Position numbers and translations under genes: made by a program | The notes under the pieces: model-generated | Databases searched by the model: none | What the model saw: the letters and a program-made list of their open reading frames with translations, nothing else | Told to the model about the DNA's origin: nothing | Assembly (NCBI RefSeq): GCF_000758305.1 | Contig: NZ_CP009458.1 | Location: 3,286,001 to 3,350,000 of the forward strand | Length of the DNA stretch: 64,000 nucleotides | DNA from: Cedecea neteri | GTDB lineage: Bacteria; Pseudomonadota; Gammaproteobacteria; Enterobacterales; Enterobacteriaceae | Direction: 5' to 3' | Shown here: positions 34,981-42,966 of the stretch, piece by piece | Layout: each line of letters opens with the position of its first letter | Position numbering within the stretch: the stretch's first letter is position 1

Positions 34981-35934
34981 ATGAACGTGACGATATGTAC
35001 CATCGGCGAGCTGTTGGTGGAGTTTTTGGCAAAGAAAGAAAACCAGGGCTTTTCGCAGCCGGGCGAATTCTGGGGGCCTTATCCCAGCGGTGCGCCAGCC
35101 ATTTTTGCCGATCAGGTGGCTAAATTAGGATTCGGTTCGGTGCTGTTCAGCTGCGTCGGCAGCGATGCCTTCGGGGAGATGAATATTGCCCGGCTGGAAA
35201 AAGACGGGGTCGACGTGAACGGCATTACCGTCCTGCCCAAAGCCACCACCGGCAGTGCCTTTGTGAGTTACCGCACCCAGTCGCAGCGTGATTTTATTTT
35301 TAATCTGCCAAACAGCGCCTGCGGCTTGATTACTGCCGACCATATCGACGACACCTTGCTTAACCAGTGCAATCATTTTCATATTATGGGCTCGTCGCTG
35401 TTTTCGTTTCGTATTATTGACGCCATGCGAAAGGCGATTGAAAACGTAAAGTCGCGCGGCGGCACTGTCTCCTTCGATCCTAACATCCGTAAAGAGATGC
35501 TTAACATCCCTGAAATGTCGCAGGCGTTTGAATATATCCTTGATTACACAGATATTTTCCTGCCGAGCGACGGGGAGTTAGATTACTTCGGTCGGCATCA
35601 GGGGGAGGATGAGCAACGGCTGGTGGATAATCTGCTCAAGCGCGGGGTGAAACACGTGGTGATCAAACGTGGGCCGCGAGGGGCGAGCTACTTCAGCGCT
35701 CGGCAGACCTGGTATGTGCCCGGTTTTAACGTGTCGGTGGTTGACCCTACCGGGGCAGGTGACTGCTTTGGTGCCACGTTTGTCAGCCTGTTTTTGTCCG
35801 GGATGCAGCCCCAGGATGCGTTGACCTGGGCCAATGCCAGCGGTTCGCTGGCGATCTCGCAGCGTGGCCCGATGGAAGGGACTTCCACCCGCTCGCAAAT
35901 TGAAGCTTTCCTTGCGGCGCAATCGGCGAGATAA
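34981..35934 (+). CDS. PfkB-family carbohydrate kinase
   Basis: A 317-residue ribokinase-family enzyme. IGELLVEF at the start, GPYPSGAPAIFADQVAKLG for substrate binding, and DPTGAGDCFGA with the catalytic Asp near residue 257. The start at 34981 has AGGAG at 34971-34975. It resembles kinases annotated for ketoses or 2-keto-3-deoxygluconate; the substrate is not fixed by sequence. As a second kinase in the locus it may handle unphosphorylated sugar entering by another route. Confidence 0.83.
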   Translation: MNVTICTIGELLVEFLAKKENQGFSQPGEFWGPYPSGAPAIFADQVAKLGFGSVLFSCVGSDAFGEMNIARLEKDGVDVNGITVLPKATTGSAFVSYRTQSQRDFIFNLPNSACGLITADHIDDTLLNQCNHFHIMGSSLFSFRIIDAMRKAIENVKSRGGTVSFDPNIRKEMLNIPEMSQAFEYILDYTDIFLPSDGELDYFGRHQGEDEQRLVDNLLKRGVKHVVIKRGPRGASYFSARQTWYVPGFNVSVVDPTGAGDCFGATFVSLFLSGMQPQDALTWANASGSLAISQRGPMEGTSTRSQIEAFLAAQSAR

Positions 35935-35986
35935 ACATGCTGCCAGTTGGGCAGCTTTTGCCTCCTTACACATTAAGGTCTTTCTG

Positions 35987-37405
35987 GTGATCCGGCGACT
36001 TGTCCCGTTTTTTCGTTACGCTATGTTCTGGCTGTGTGCTGTCCTTTGGCTGCACGCAGGCTCAGCTCGTGCGGCGGAGCTCGACAAGGATCTGGCGCAC
36101 TTTAGCGAGGCGTTAAGCCGGTCAACCCCGGCGGCGCAGGTCTCGCTGCAAACCCTGCAGCAGCTTGATGCGGCGCTGCTCAAGCCCGCATCCATGTATC
36201 CTCAGTTTCAGGCCTGGTCGCTGCCGGAACTCACGGCGTTGTATCGGCTGGATAAGCGCTGCGCCAGCGGGGTTGATCTATCCGCTTCTGTGAAAGCATT
36301 TCTTGCCGCCCTATGTCAGCCGAACATTCCGTCTGCATCCTGGTTCGCCGCGAATCCGCTCTATCCGCTTGGGGGAAGCAGTGCCTGGCAGTACATCTTG
36401 CGTCATCCGGAGGCGGCAGCCGCACTGAAAAACTCGCTGCACGTGCGGGAACGACCGGACGACCTGGCGGGCATCGGGACGCTATCCGATGACAATCTTG
36501 ATGCATTGCTTGGGGGCCAGCGCTGGCTGCTGCAAAACGGCCAACTCTGGCGATTCAGCCAGCAGCACTGGCGGCGTTATGAGGCGCAAGTCTGGCAGCC
36601 GTTGGCCCGGCAGTCCGGGATCGAACTCGTCAATGCAGGAGGGCGCTGCGATATGCGGGCAGGGGCGCTGTGCGTCAATGCTCGCGAAGGTTATCGCGAT
36701 GTCTGGCGCTGGCTTTTTGGTCTGCTGGCGCTGTTTACCGCGTCGGGATTGATATGGCTGGCCTGGCAGCGGCGTCGACAGCGCGAGCGTCAGCGGTTTA
36801 TTACGCAAATGCTGACTCACGAACTGCGTACGCCCATCGCCCAGTTAAGCAACGTGGTCGAACATTTTCGCCGCGACTTCGACCAGCTACCGGAGGGGGC
36901 CCAGCTTAATTTTGTGGCTCTGGCCGATACGCTGCAGCGGATGCGTCAGATGGCCGAAACCAGTAAACATTACCTGATAGCAGAGCATCAGAGGGAAGCG
37001 CTGGAAACGCCCACTCAGGTACAGCTCAGCGACTGGCTCGATCACCTTTGTATGGATCGGGTCGGGCTGACGTACTGCCTCGACGAAAACATAACCGTGA
37101 GCGTGTCGCTCTACTGGGGCAGCCTGTGCCTGACGAATTTACTGGATAATGCGTTTCGTCACGGAAAGCCTCCCGTGCACCTGACCGTGCGTAAAAGTAG
37201 AACGCACCTTATTTTTCAGGTCAGCGATAGCGGAAACATCTCTCAAAACCCGCTGCTGAACAGCCGCGGTTTACGCTGGTCAAACAGCAGTCTTGGCCTC
37301 GGATTAACTATTGTTCAGCGGGTTGCTCGTCGCCTCAACGGCAGGTTGACGTTCAGCCCTGCGCCAACCACGTTTACCCTGGAGTTGCCGTATGACCCCG
37401 ACTAA
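35987..37405 (+). CDS. Sensor histidine kinase, VxrA-like (DUF3404 sensor)
   Basis: A 472-residue kinase. Signal-like N-terminus to about residue 29 (AGSARA), helical periplasmic domain 30-235 resembling DUF3404 of Vibrio VxrA/WigK, and TM about 240-260. The HisKA region has phospho-acceptor His278 (THELRTP), then HATPase_c with NLLDNAFRHG, DSGN and SSLGLGLTIV. GTG 35987 is chosen for the signal peptide and AAGG upstream; the open frame extends to 35834 inside the kinase gene. Overlaps the regulator by 14 bp. In Vibrio the system responds to wall damage and controls T6SS and peptidoglycan genes. Confidence 0.8.
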   Translation: MIRRLVPFFRYAMFWLCAVLWLHAGSARAAELDKDLAHFSEALSRSTPAAQVSLQTLQQLDAALLKPASMYPQFQAWSLPELTALYRLDKRCASGVDLSASVKAFLAALCQPNIPSASWFAANPLYPLGGSSAWQYILRHPEAAAALKNSLHVRERPDDLAGIGTLSDDNLDALLGGQRWLLQNGQLWRFSQQHWRRYEAQVWQPLARQSGIELVNAGGRCDMRAGALCVNAREGYRDVWRWLFGLLALFTASGLIWLAWQRRRQRERQRFITQMLTHELRTPIAQLSNVVEHFRRDFDQLPEGAQLNFVALADTLQRMRQMAETSKHYLIAEHQREALETPTQVQLSDWLDHLCMDRVGLTYCLDENITVSVSLYWGSLCLTNLLDNAFRHGKPPVHLTVRKSRTHLIFQVSDSGNISQNPLLNSRGLRWSNSSLGLGLTIVQRVARRLNGRLTFSPAPTTFTLELPYDPD

Positions 37406-38054
37406 AGCGCATGCTTTATTGTTAATTGAGGACGATATCGCGCTGGGCGAAGGGCTGGCGACATTTTTGCGGCAGGAGGGGTTCAGTTGCCGCTGGCTGC
37501 GCAGCAGTGAGCACGTCCTCGATCATTGGTATCAGGCGGATTTGGCGATTCTCGACCGCCAGCTTCCCGAAGGCGACAGCCTCCGGTTCTTACCACAGTG
37601 GCTGGCCAAAAAAGCCCTGCCGGTGATCGTGCTCACGGCAAAAGTGAGCGTTGAAGAGCGGGTGGCAGGGCTGGAGGCGGGGGCGCGAGACTACCTGAGC
37701 AAGCCCTTTGCCCACGTTGAATTGCTGGCACGGATTCGGGCTCAGCTTCGCCCTTTGGGCGACGGGCTGCTTGTCTGCGGGGCGCTCAGCCTGCTCCCGG
37801 CCCGGCAGGTGGCAAACTGGCAGGGAAATGAGGTCGCGCTGACGGCAACCGAGTTTGCGCTGCTGGCGATGCTGATGCAGATGGCAGGGCGCGTGTTTAC
37901 CCGGGATGAGTTGCTCAATCAGGTTTGGGGCTATCAACGTTTTCCGTCAACCCGAACGGTCGATACGCATGTTTTACAGTTACGGCAAAAACTGCCGGGC
38001 CTGCCGATTGCGAGCGTGCGTGGGATTGGCTACCGGCTGGAGCTAGCGGCATGA
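37392..38054 (+). CDS. OmpR-family response regulator, VxrB-like
   Basis: A 220-residue two-domain regulator. Receiver with acidic pair D14-D15, phospho-acceptor D55 (AILDRQLPEGDS), and LTAK and SKPF for Thr and Lys. The winged-helix domain from about residue 125 has TATEFALLAML, VWGYQRFPSTRTVDTHVLQLRQKL and SVRGIGYRL. It is coupled to the kinase before it and to the DUF2861 gene after it (ATGA overlap), giving the vxrA-vxrB-vxrC order. Confidence 0.88.
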   Translation: MTPTKAHALLLIEDDIALGEGLATFLRQEGFSCRWLRSSEHVLDHWYQADLAILDRQLPEGDSLRFLPQWLAKKALPVIVLTAKVSVEERVAGLEAGARDYLSKPFAHVELLARIRAQLRPLGDGLLVCGALSLLPARQVANWQGNEVALTATEFALLAMLMQMAGRVFTRDELLNQVWGYQRFPSTRTVDTHVLQLRQKLPGLPIASVRGIGYRLELAA

Positions 38055-38869
38055 AGCTCCCCCTGCTAGCGCTGCTGATCGTCTCCTCGTTCAGCGTCGG
38101 TGCGACATTGCCCCAGACGCCGCTGGAGCCCGTATATCATCAGCTTTTTAACCAGCGAGGCGACCTTGCTAACAGCCAGTTGATTGATGTCTGGCCGCAG
38201 TTGAACAGTGAGGCGCAGCGGCAGGCCTGGAAAGAGGCGCTTAATGCCGTAGTCAGTCGGCAATGTGGCAAAGATCTTTCTACAGCGGTTCCTGAGTGGC
38301 TGGACGACTTAACGCTTACGTTGATGCAGCGTGATATGCCGCTTAACCGCATTTATCGCATTACCCTGAGCGGAAACAGCCCTCGCCATGATATTAACGT
38401 TGCCCTGACTCTGCCTGATGGCAAAAACGCCCTTGCCGCAATGCCGGTGCAGTATGAAGCGGAAGGTGAGTTTCGGGTAGAAAGCGAAGAGTTTACTCAG
38501 CCGATCAGCGAAGGCGTTTATCTGCTGCGCGTATCGAGCGGCGGGCAGCAATGGCAGCAACCTCTGGCGTTGCAGGGCATTGGCGGGTTAACGCAGATCC
38601 AGCTTCACGATCGCGCTATTTCACTCAATGCACCGCAGGTGTCTCATGCTTGCCCCAAACCCTGGCTGGAACAAACGCTGCTTAGTCGCAGCGACTATAA
38701 CCAGATTTGGTGGGCGAAAAGCGACCAACTGACGCTGGTGCCCTGGCCTTCGAAGCCAGCCGACAGCGTATGGGCTACGGTAGCGGTGGTCAGTGCGGAA
38801 AACCGGGGCAGCGTGGCGGTAAAAACCGAGCACCGACTCGCCGGCCCGCTGGCGACGATCAAAAACTAA
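38051..38869 (+). CDS. DUF2861-like exported protein, VxrC-like
   Basis: A 272-residue protein with a signal peptide (LLALLIVSSFSVGA, about 1-18) and no membrane helix afterwards. The order kinase, regulator, then this protein, and its general make-up (helical N-terminal part with LEPVYHQLFNQRGDLANSQLIDVWPQL, beta-rich C-terminal part with two cysteines), fit VxrC of Vibrio, a DUF2861 protein. Function unknown; a periplasmic accessory sensor is a reasonable guess. ATG overlaps the regulator stop. Confidence 0.65.
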   Translation: MKLPLLALLIVSSFSVGATLPQTPLEPVYHQLFNQRGDLANSQLIDVWPQLNSEAQRQAWKEALNAVVSRQCGKDLSTAVPEWLDDLTLTLMQRDMPLNRIYRITLSGNSPRHDINVALTLPDGKNALAAMPVQYEAEGEFRVESEEFTQPISEGVYLLRVSSGGQQWQQPLALQGIGGLTQIQLHDRAISLNAPQVSHACPKPWLEQTLLSRSDYNQIWWAKSDQLTLVPWPSKPADSVWATVAVVSAENRGSVAVKTEHRLAGPLATIKN

Positions 38870-38958
38870 GGCCCACACCGCTATCCTGACATTCCTCTGA
38901 CAATCGACGCCCGCTAACCGGCAATACTGCTGCCTCTTTCATCACTGAGGTATTTGCC

Positions 38959-40146
38959 ATGAAACTCAAAGCATTTTTGGCGGGCTTAACGCTGCTTTCT
39001 ACCTCCGCCTTTGCCATCGACAGCATCGCCTTTTGGGACTCGCCGCAGCACGGCGGCAACAGCTTTAACCGCCTGCCGCCCGATCAAGCCTATTTCACCG
39101 CTCTCAAAGGCTACGGCGCAAGCTGGGTAAGGCTGTCGTGGGATAAATGGCAGCCGGAACAGCGTGATTTTTTGCTGGGGAATGCCGACCACTATCAGGG
39201 GCTGATGGCGCAGGATCTGCGTACCCTCAAAGAGACGCTGGCGCGCGCTCACACCGCCGGGCTTAAAGTGGTGATTACGCCGCTGTCGCTGCCCGGTATG
39301 CGCTGGGCGCAAAACAATGATGGCCGCTTTGATGACCGGCTGTGGCAGGATAAACGTTACTGGCAGCAAAGCGCACAGTTCTGGCGTGACCTGGCCGGGC
39401 AGCTAAAAGATAACCCGGCGATTGCCGCCTACAACCTGATCAATGAGCCTGCGCCGGAGAAACGGGCTGGCCTGCCGGAACATGCCTCGCTGGAAGAAAT
39501 GAAAGCCTGGTACACCGCACACCAGGGCACGGCCAGAGACCTGCCGGCGTTCTACCAAACCGTGATCAAAGCGATTCGTGAAGTGGATAAGACGACGCCC
39601 ATCATGGTTGATAGCGGCTGGTACGCCGCTGCCGACAGTTTTAGCTACTGGCCTTCCGCCCTGAGTGACAATCGCGTGCTTTACAGTTTTCATATGTACG
39701 AACCTTACGACGCAACCAGCGCGCCAAACCTCAAACGCCTGAAGCCTTATGTCTATCCCGGCGTTGTTCCTTTTGGCGGCAAGCAGGAAAAATGGAACGG
39801 GGAGCGCGTGGCCGGGTATCTGCAGCAGCCGTTCTGGTGGGCTAAGCAGCGAGGGGTGGCGCAGAATCGTATGGTGGCGGGGGAGTTTGGCTGTATGCGC
39901 CAGTTGGCCGGGTGTCGCCAGTATCTTGAGGATGTCCTCAGCACGCTGGATAAAACGCAGGCGCACTGGGCGTTCTACAGCTTTCGCGAAGACGCCTGGG
40001 ACGGCATGGATTATGAGTTGGGAAAAAGGAAAGTGCCCTGGTCCTATTGGCAGGCGATGGACGAACATAAGCCGGATACTTTACCGCGCCATGCCACGCC
40101 TGAGTTTGAGCCGATTAGCCGTCGTTTGGGGCCGTCGATACACTGA
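38959..40146 (+). CDS. Secreted GH5-family glycoside hydrolase (cellulase-like)
   Basis: A 395-residue TIM-barrel hydrolase. Signal peptide to about residue 19 (STSAFA). Acid/base Glu163 is in YNLINEPAP and nucleophile Glu309 in VAGEFGC; WVRLSWDKW near residue 57 is the substrate-side arginine motif. GH5 members cut beta-1,4-glucans or mannans. A role on plant material or on the cell's own exopolysaccharide is possible; there is no carbohydrate-binding module. It starts 90 bp after the VxrC-like gene and might belong to its regulon. Confidence 0.88.
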   Translation: MKLKAFLAGLTLLSTSAFAIDSIAFWDSPQHGGNSFNRLPPDQAYFTALKGYGASWVRLSWDKWQPEQRDFLLGNADHYQGLMAQDLRTLKETLARAHTAGLKVVITPLSLPGMRWAQNNDGRFDDRLWQDKRYWQQSAQFWRDLAGQLKDNPAIAAYNLINEPAPEKRAGLPEHASLEEMKAWYTAHQGTARDLPAFYQTVIKAIREVDKTTPIMVDSGWYAAADSFSYWPSALSDNRVLYSFHMYEPYDATSAPNLKRLKPYVYPGVVPFGGKQEKWNGERVAGYLQQPFWWAKQRGVAQNRMVAGEFGCMRQLAGCRQYLEDVLSTLDKTQAHWAFYSFREDAWDGMDYELGKRKVPWSYWQAMDEHKPDTLPRHATPEFEPISRRLGPSIH

Positions 40147-40272
40147 TTAATATGTTCCGCTTTATCTGCTTATTGACATTTTTGTGAATCGTAATTGCTA
40201 ATTCAATGTGGGTCGTCCGCTTTATTGTGCTATGTTTTTTCTCTGAAATTCCCATAGCGGCAATGAGGCAGG

Positions 40273-41199
40273 ATGAGCAGCAAACTCGACACTTTTATTC
40301 AGCAGGCCGTCAGCGCGGTGCCCATCAGCGGCACGTCGCTGATTGTCTCTTTGTACGGCGATGCGCTGGCTCATCGCGGCGGCGAAATCTGGCTGGGTAG
40401 CCTCGCGGCGATGCTGGAGCCTTTGGGATTCGGCGAGCGTTTTGTGCGAACGTCGCTTTTCCGCCTCAATAAAGAGGGCTGGCTGGACGTGGAGCGAGTG
40501 GGGCGTCGCAGTTTTTATCGCCTGACCGATATGGGCCAGAGAATGACCCGCCGCGCCGAGTCGAAAATTTATCGCGCCGGGCAGCCTGCCTGGGATGGAA
40601 AGTGGCTGCTGCTGCTTTCCGAGGGGCTGGAAAAAACCACGCTGCAACAGGTGAAAAAACAGCTCATTTGGCAGGGTTTTGGGGCGCTCGCACCGAACCT
40701 GATGGCTTCGCCCTCGCAAAACCTCGCGGATATCCAAAGCCTGTTGCATGAGGCGGGCGTGGCTGAACAGGTCATCTGTTTTGAGGCTGAATCGCCGCTG
40801 CAAACGTCCCGCGCTGCGCTGAGATCCCGCGTGGAAGAGTGCTGGCTGCTGACCGACAAAAACGAACGTTACGCTGAATTTATCAACTCTTTTCGCCCGC
40901 TTTTACCGCTGTTGCGTGAGGCCGGAAGCGAGGAGCTAACGCCGCAGCGCTGTTTTCACATCCAACTGCTGCTGATCCACTTCTACCGCCGCGTTGTGCT
41001 GAAAGACCCACTGCTGCCGGATGAACTGCTGCCGCCGCACTGGCTGGGGCAAAACGCCCGCCAGCTGTGTATCAATATCTATCAGCGGGTCGCCGCCGGG
41101 GCGCTTACCTACGTCAGCGAGTTGGGTGAAACCTCGGTGGGTGACTTGCCGGCCCCGGTGAACGGTTACCAGAAGCGATTCGGTGGACTCATCCCGTAA
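40273..41199 (+). CDS. paaX: Phenylacetic acid degradation repressor PaaX
   Basis: A 308-residue PaaX protein (316 in E. coli). The N-terminal winged helix (VRTSLFRLNKEGWL, about residues 57-70) is followed by the PaaX C-terminal domains. In E. coli it represses the paa operons and is released by phenylacetyl-CoA. It lies 14 bp ahead of paaY. The catabolic genes paaA-K, which precede paaX in E. coli, are not here. Confidence 0.92.
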   Translation: MSSKLDTFIQQAVSAVPISGTSLIVSLYGDALAHRGGEIWLGSLAAMLEPLGFGERFVRTSLFRLNKEGWLDVERVGRRSFYRLTDMGQRMTRRAESKIYRAGQPAWDGKWLLLLSEGLEKTTLQQVKKQLIWQGFGALAPNLMASPSQNLADIQSLLHEAGVAEQVICFEAESPLQTSRAALRSRVEECWLLTDKNERYAEFINSFRPLLPLLREAGSEELTPQRCFHIQLLLIHFYRRVVLKDPLLPDELLPPHWLGQNARQLCINIYQRVAAGALTYVSELGETSVGDLPAPVNGYQKRFGGLIP

Positions 41200-41213
41200 A
41201 ATAAGGAGCACGT

Positions 41214-41810
41214 ATGTCCATTTATCAGATTGATGGCCTGACGCCTGTCGTCCCGGAAGACAGCTATGTTCACCCGACCGCGGTGCTGATCGGCGACGTT
41301 ATTCTCGGGCACCGCGTTTACATTGGCCCCAATGCCAGCCTGCGCGGGGATTTTGGGCGGATTATCGTCGAAGACGGGGCGAATGTGCAGGACAACTGCG
41401 TGATGCACGGCTTCCCTGAACAGGACACCGTTGTTGAGCAGGACGGCCACATCGGCCACGGAGCCATTCTGCATGGTTGCCGCATTGGCAAAAATGCGCT
41501 GGTGGGCATGAACGCGGTGATCCTGGATGGGGCACAAATTGGCGAGAATTCGATTGTCGGTGCGGCGGCTTTTGTTAAAGGCAAAGCGGAATTTCCGGCG
41601 AATACGATGATCATCGGCAGCCCGGCGAAAGCGATACGTGAATTACGACCTGAAGAGCTGGCCTGGAAGAAACAGGGCACGAAGGAGTATCAGGATTTAG
41701 TGATTCGCTGCCAGCAAACGATGCATCAGGTGGAGCCGCTGCGGGAGGTTGAGGCGGACCGGAAGCGTCTGGTGTTTGAGGATTTGCACCAGCCTAAGAA
41801 GAGCTGTTAA
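41214..41810 (+). CDS. paaY: PaaY, left-handed beta-helix thioesterase
   Basis: A 198-residue gamma-carbonic-anhydrase-like hexapeptide-repeat protein. PaaY hydrolyses CoA thioesters of the phenylacetate pathway to prevent dead-end ring-opened CoA compounds building up. Zinc-type histidines are in DNCVMHGF and GHIGHGAILHGC; repeated isoleucine-led hexapeptides fill residues 15-150. AAGGAGC precedes the ATG. Operon with paaX. Confidence 0.92.
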   Translation: MSIYQIDGLTPVVPEDSYVHPTAVLIGDVILGHRVYIGPNASLRGDFGRIIVEDGANVQDNCVMHGFPEQDTVVEQDGHIGHGAILHGCRIGKNALVGMNAVILDGAQIGENSIVGAAAFVKGKAEFPANTMIIGSPAKAIRELRPEELAWKKQGTKEYQDLVIRCQQTMHQVEPLREVEADRKRLVFEDLHQPKKSC

Positions 41811-41813
41811 TTC

Positions 41814-42126
41814 CCCTCACCCCGGCCCTCTCCCCAAAGGGGCGAGGGAGAAAACAGGCCTGGAGAATATTGCTTATCCTCTCTCCCCAAAGGGGCGAGG
41901 GAGAAAACAGGTTTGGAGAATATTGTTTATCCTCTCTCCTCAAAGGGGCGAGAGAGAAAACAGGTTTGGAGAATATTGTTTATCCTCTCTCCCCAAAGGG
42001 GCGAGGGAGAAAACAGGTTTGGAGAATATTATTTATCCTCTCTCCTCAAAGGGGCGAGAGAGAAAGCGGACTTGAAGAATATTGTTTATCCCCTCTCCCT
42101 TTTAGGGAGAGGGCAAGGGTGAGGGT
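41814..42126. repeat. Tandem array of 53-bp units within a REP-like element
   Basis: Four full 53-bp units, 41851-41903, 41904-41956, 41957-42009 and 42010-42062, followed by a diverged fifth (42063-42115). Each begins AAAACAGGTTTGGAGAATAT (unit 1 has CC for TT) and ends with a hairpin such as CTCTCCCCAAAGGGGCGAGG. A half unit precedes (from 41814), and the last hairpin is CCCTCTCCC-TTTTA-GGGAGAGGG. The outer ends CCCTCACCCC and GGGTGAGGG are complementary, so the array sits inside one palindromic element. It fills the gap between convergent paaY and azoR. Confidence 0.9.
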
Positions 42127-42147
42127 CAGTCACTCCGGGAGCAAATC

Positions 42148-42753
42148 TTACGCCGCAACGATGCTGTCAATAGCCGCTTTCGCGTCAGTCTGCGCTTTAG
42201 CCGCCACTTCCGGGCCATAGCCAAAACCTTCAGCAAACACGTAGTTCACGTCGGTGATCCCGATGAAGCCAAGGAACACGTTCAGGTAAGGCACCAGCAG
42301 ATCGGTTGGGGTGTCTTTGTGGATCCCGCCGCGGCTGGTCACAACCAGAGCACGTTTACCGGTTACCAGACCTTCAGGGCCTTTCTCGGTGTAGCGGAAG
42401 GTCACGCCAGCGCGAGCCACCAGGTCGAAATAGTTTTTCAGCTGGGTAGGAATGTTGAAGTTGTACATTGGCGCGTTGAAGACAATCACGTCGTGCGCTT
42501 TCAGTTCGGCAATCAGCTCATCAGACAGGGCCAGAGCTTCCTGCTGACGTGGGGTCAGCGCGGCATCGGAAGGGCGCAGAGCACCGACCAGTTCGCCATC
42601 CAGTACTGGAATTGGGTTTGCCGCCAGGTCACGAACGGTGATTTCGTCATCGCTGTGTTTTTCACGCCATTGTTCAACAAAATAGTCGGACAGCTGGTTG
42701 GACTGAGAGTAACCTGCCAGGATGCTGGATTTCAGAACTAATACTTTGCTCAT
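42148..42753 (-). CDS. azoR: FMN-dependent NADH:quinone/azo reductase AzoR
   Basis: A 201-residue flavodoxin-fold enzyme, as in E. coli AzoR (AcpD), reducing azo dyes and quinones by two electrons. MSKVLVLKSSILAGYSQSN holds the FMN phosphate loop; APMYNFNIPTQLKNYFD and SRGGIH are further flavin contacts. The start at 42753 is the family start; the frame stays open to 43059 but would run into hrpA. Divergent from hrpA, as in E. coli. Confidence 0.95.
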   Translation of the reverse strand: MSKVLVLKSSILAGYSQSNQLSDYFVEQWREKHSDDEITVRDLAANPIPVLDGELVGALRPSDAALTPRQQEALALSDELIAELKAHDVIVFNAPMYNFNIPTQLKNYFDLVARAGVTFRYTEKGPEGLVTGKRALVVTSRGGIHKDTPTDLLVPYLNVFLGFIGITDVNYVFAEGFGYGPEVAAKAQTDAKAAIDSIVAA

Positions 42754-42966
42754 GGGATGATTCCTTAGTGTTTGGTCAGTCGGACAGTGTGCCCGTTCGC
42801 TTAGACTTACTGTATTCACAATCCGATGACAGAGATAGCGCAATATATCGAACCCTATATTCGAATTTATTGAACAAGGCGCTCGAAATCGGGGTGTGAT
42901 AAAATAGCGGAAATTAACGCCGTGACTTATCCGGTTGTGCCCGGTAGCGAAATAACGATAGATAAA

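Noticed and set aside
41814..42126. CRISPR array
   Set aside because: Units are contiguous with no unique spacers, and no cas genes are present.
41749..42220. Overlapping reading frames with repeated protein motifs across the repeat array
   Set aside because: The unit is 53 bp, not a multiple of three, so the same DNA is read in rotating frames. The peptides are by-products of the palindromic repeat, not a repeat protein.
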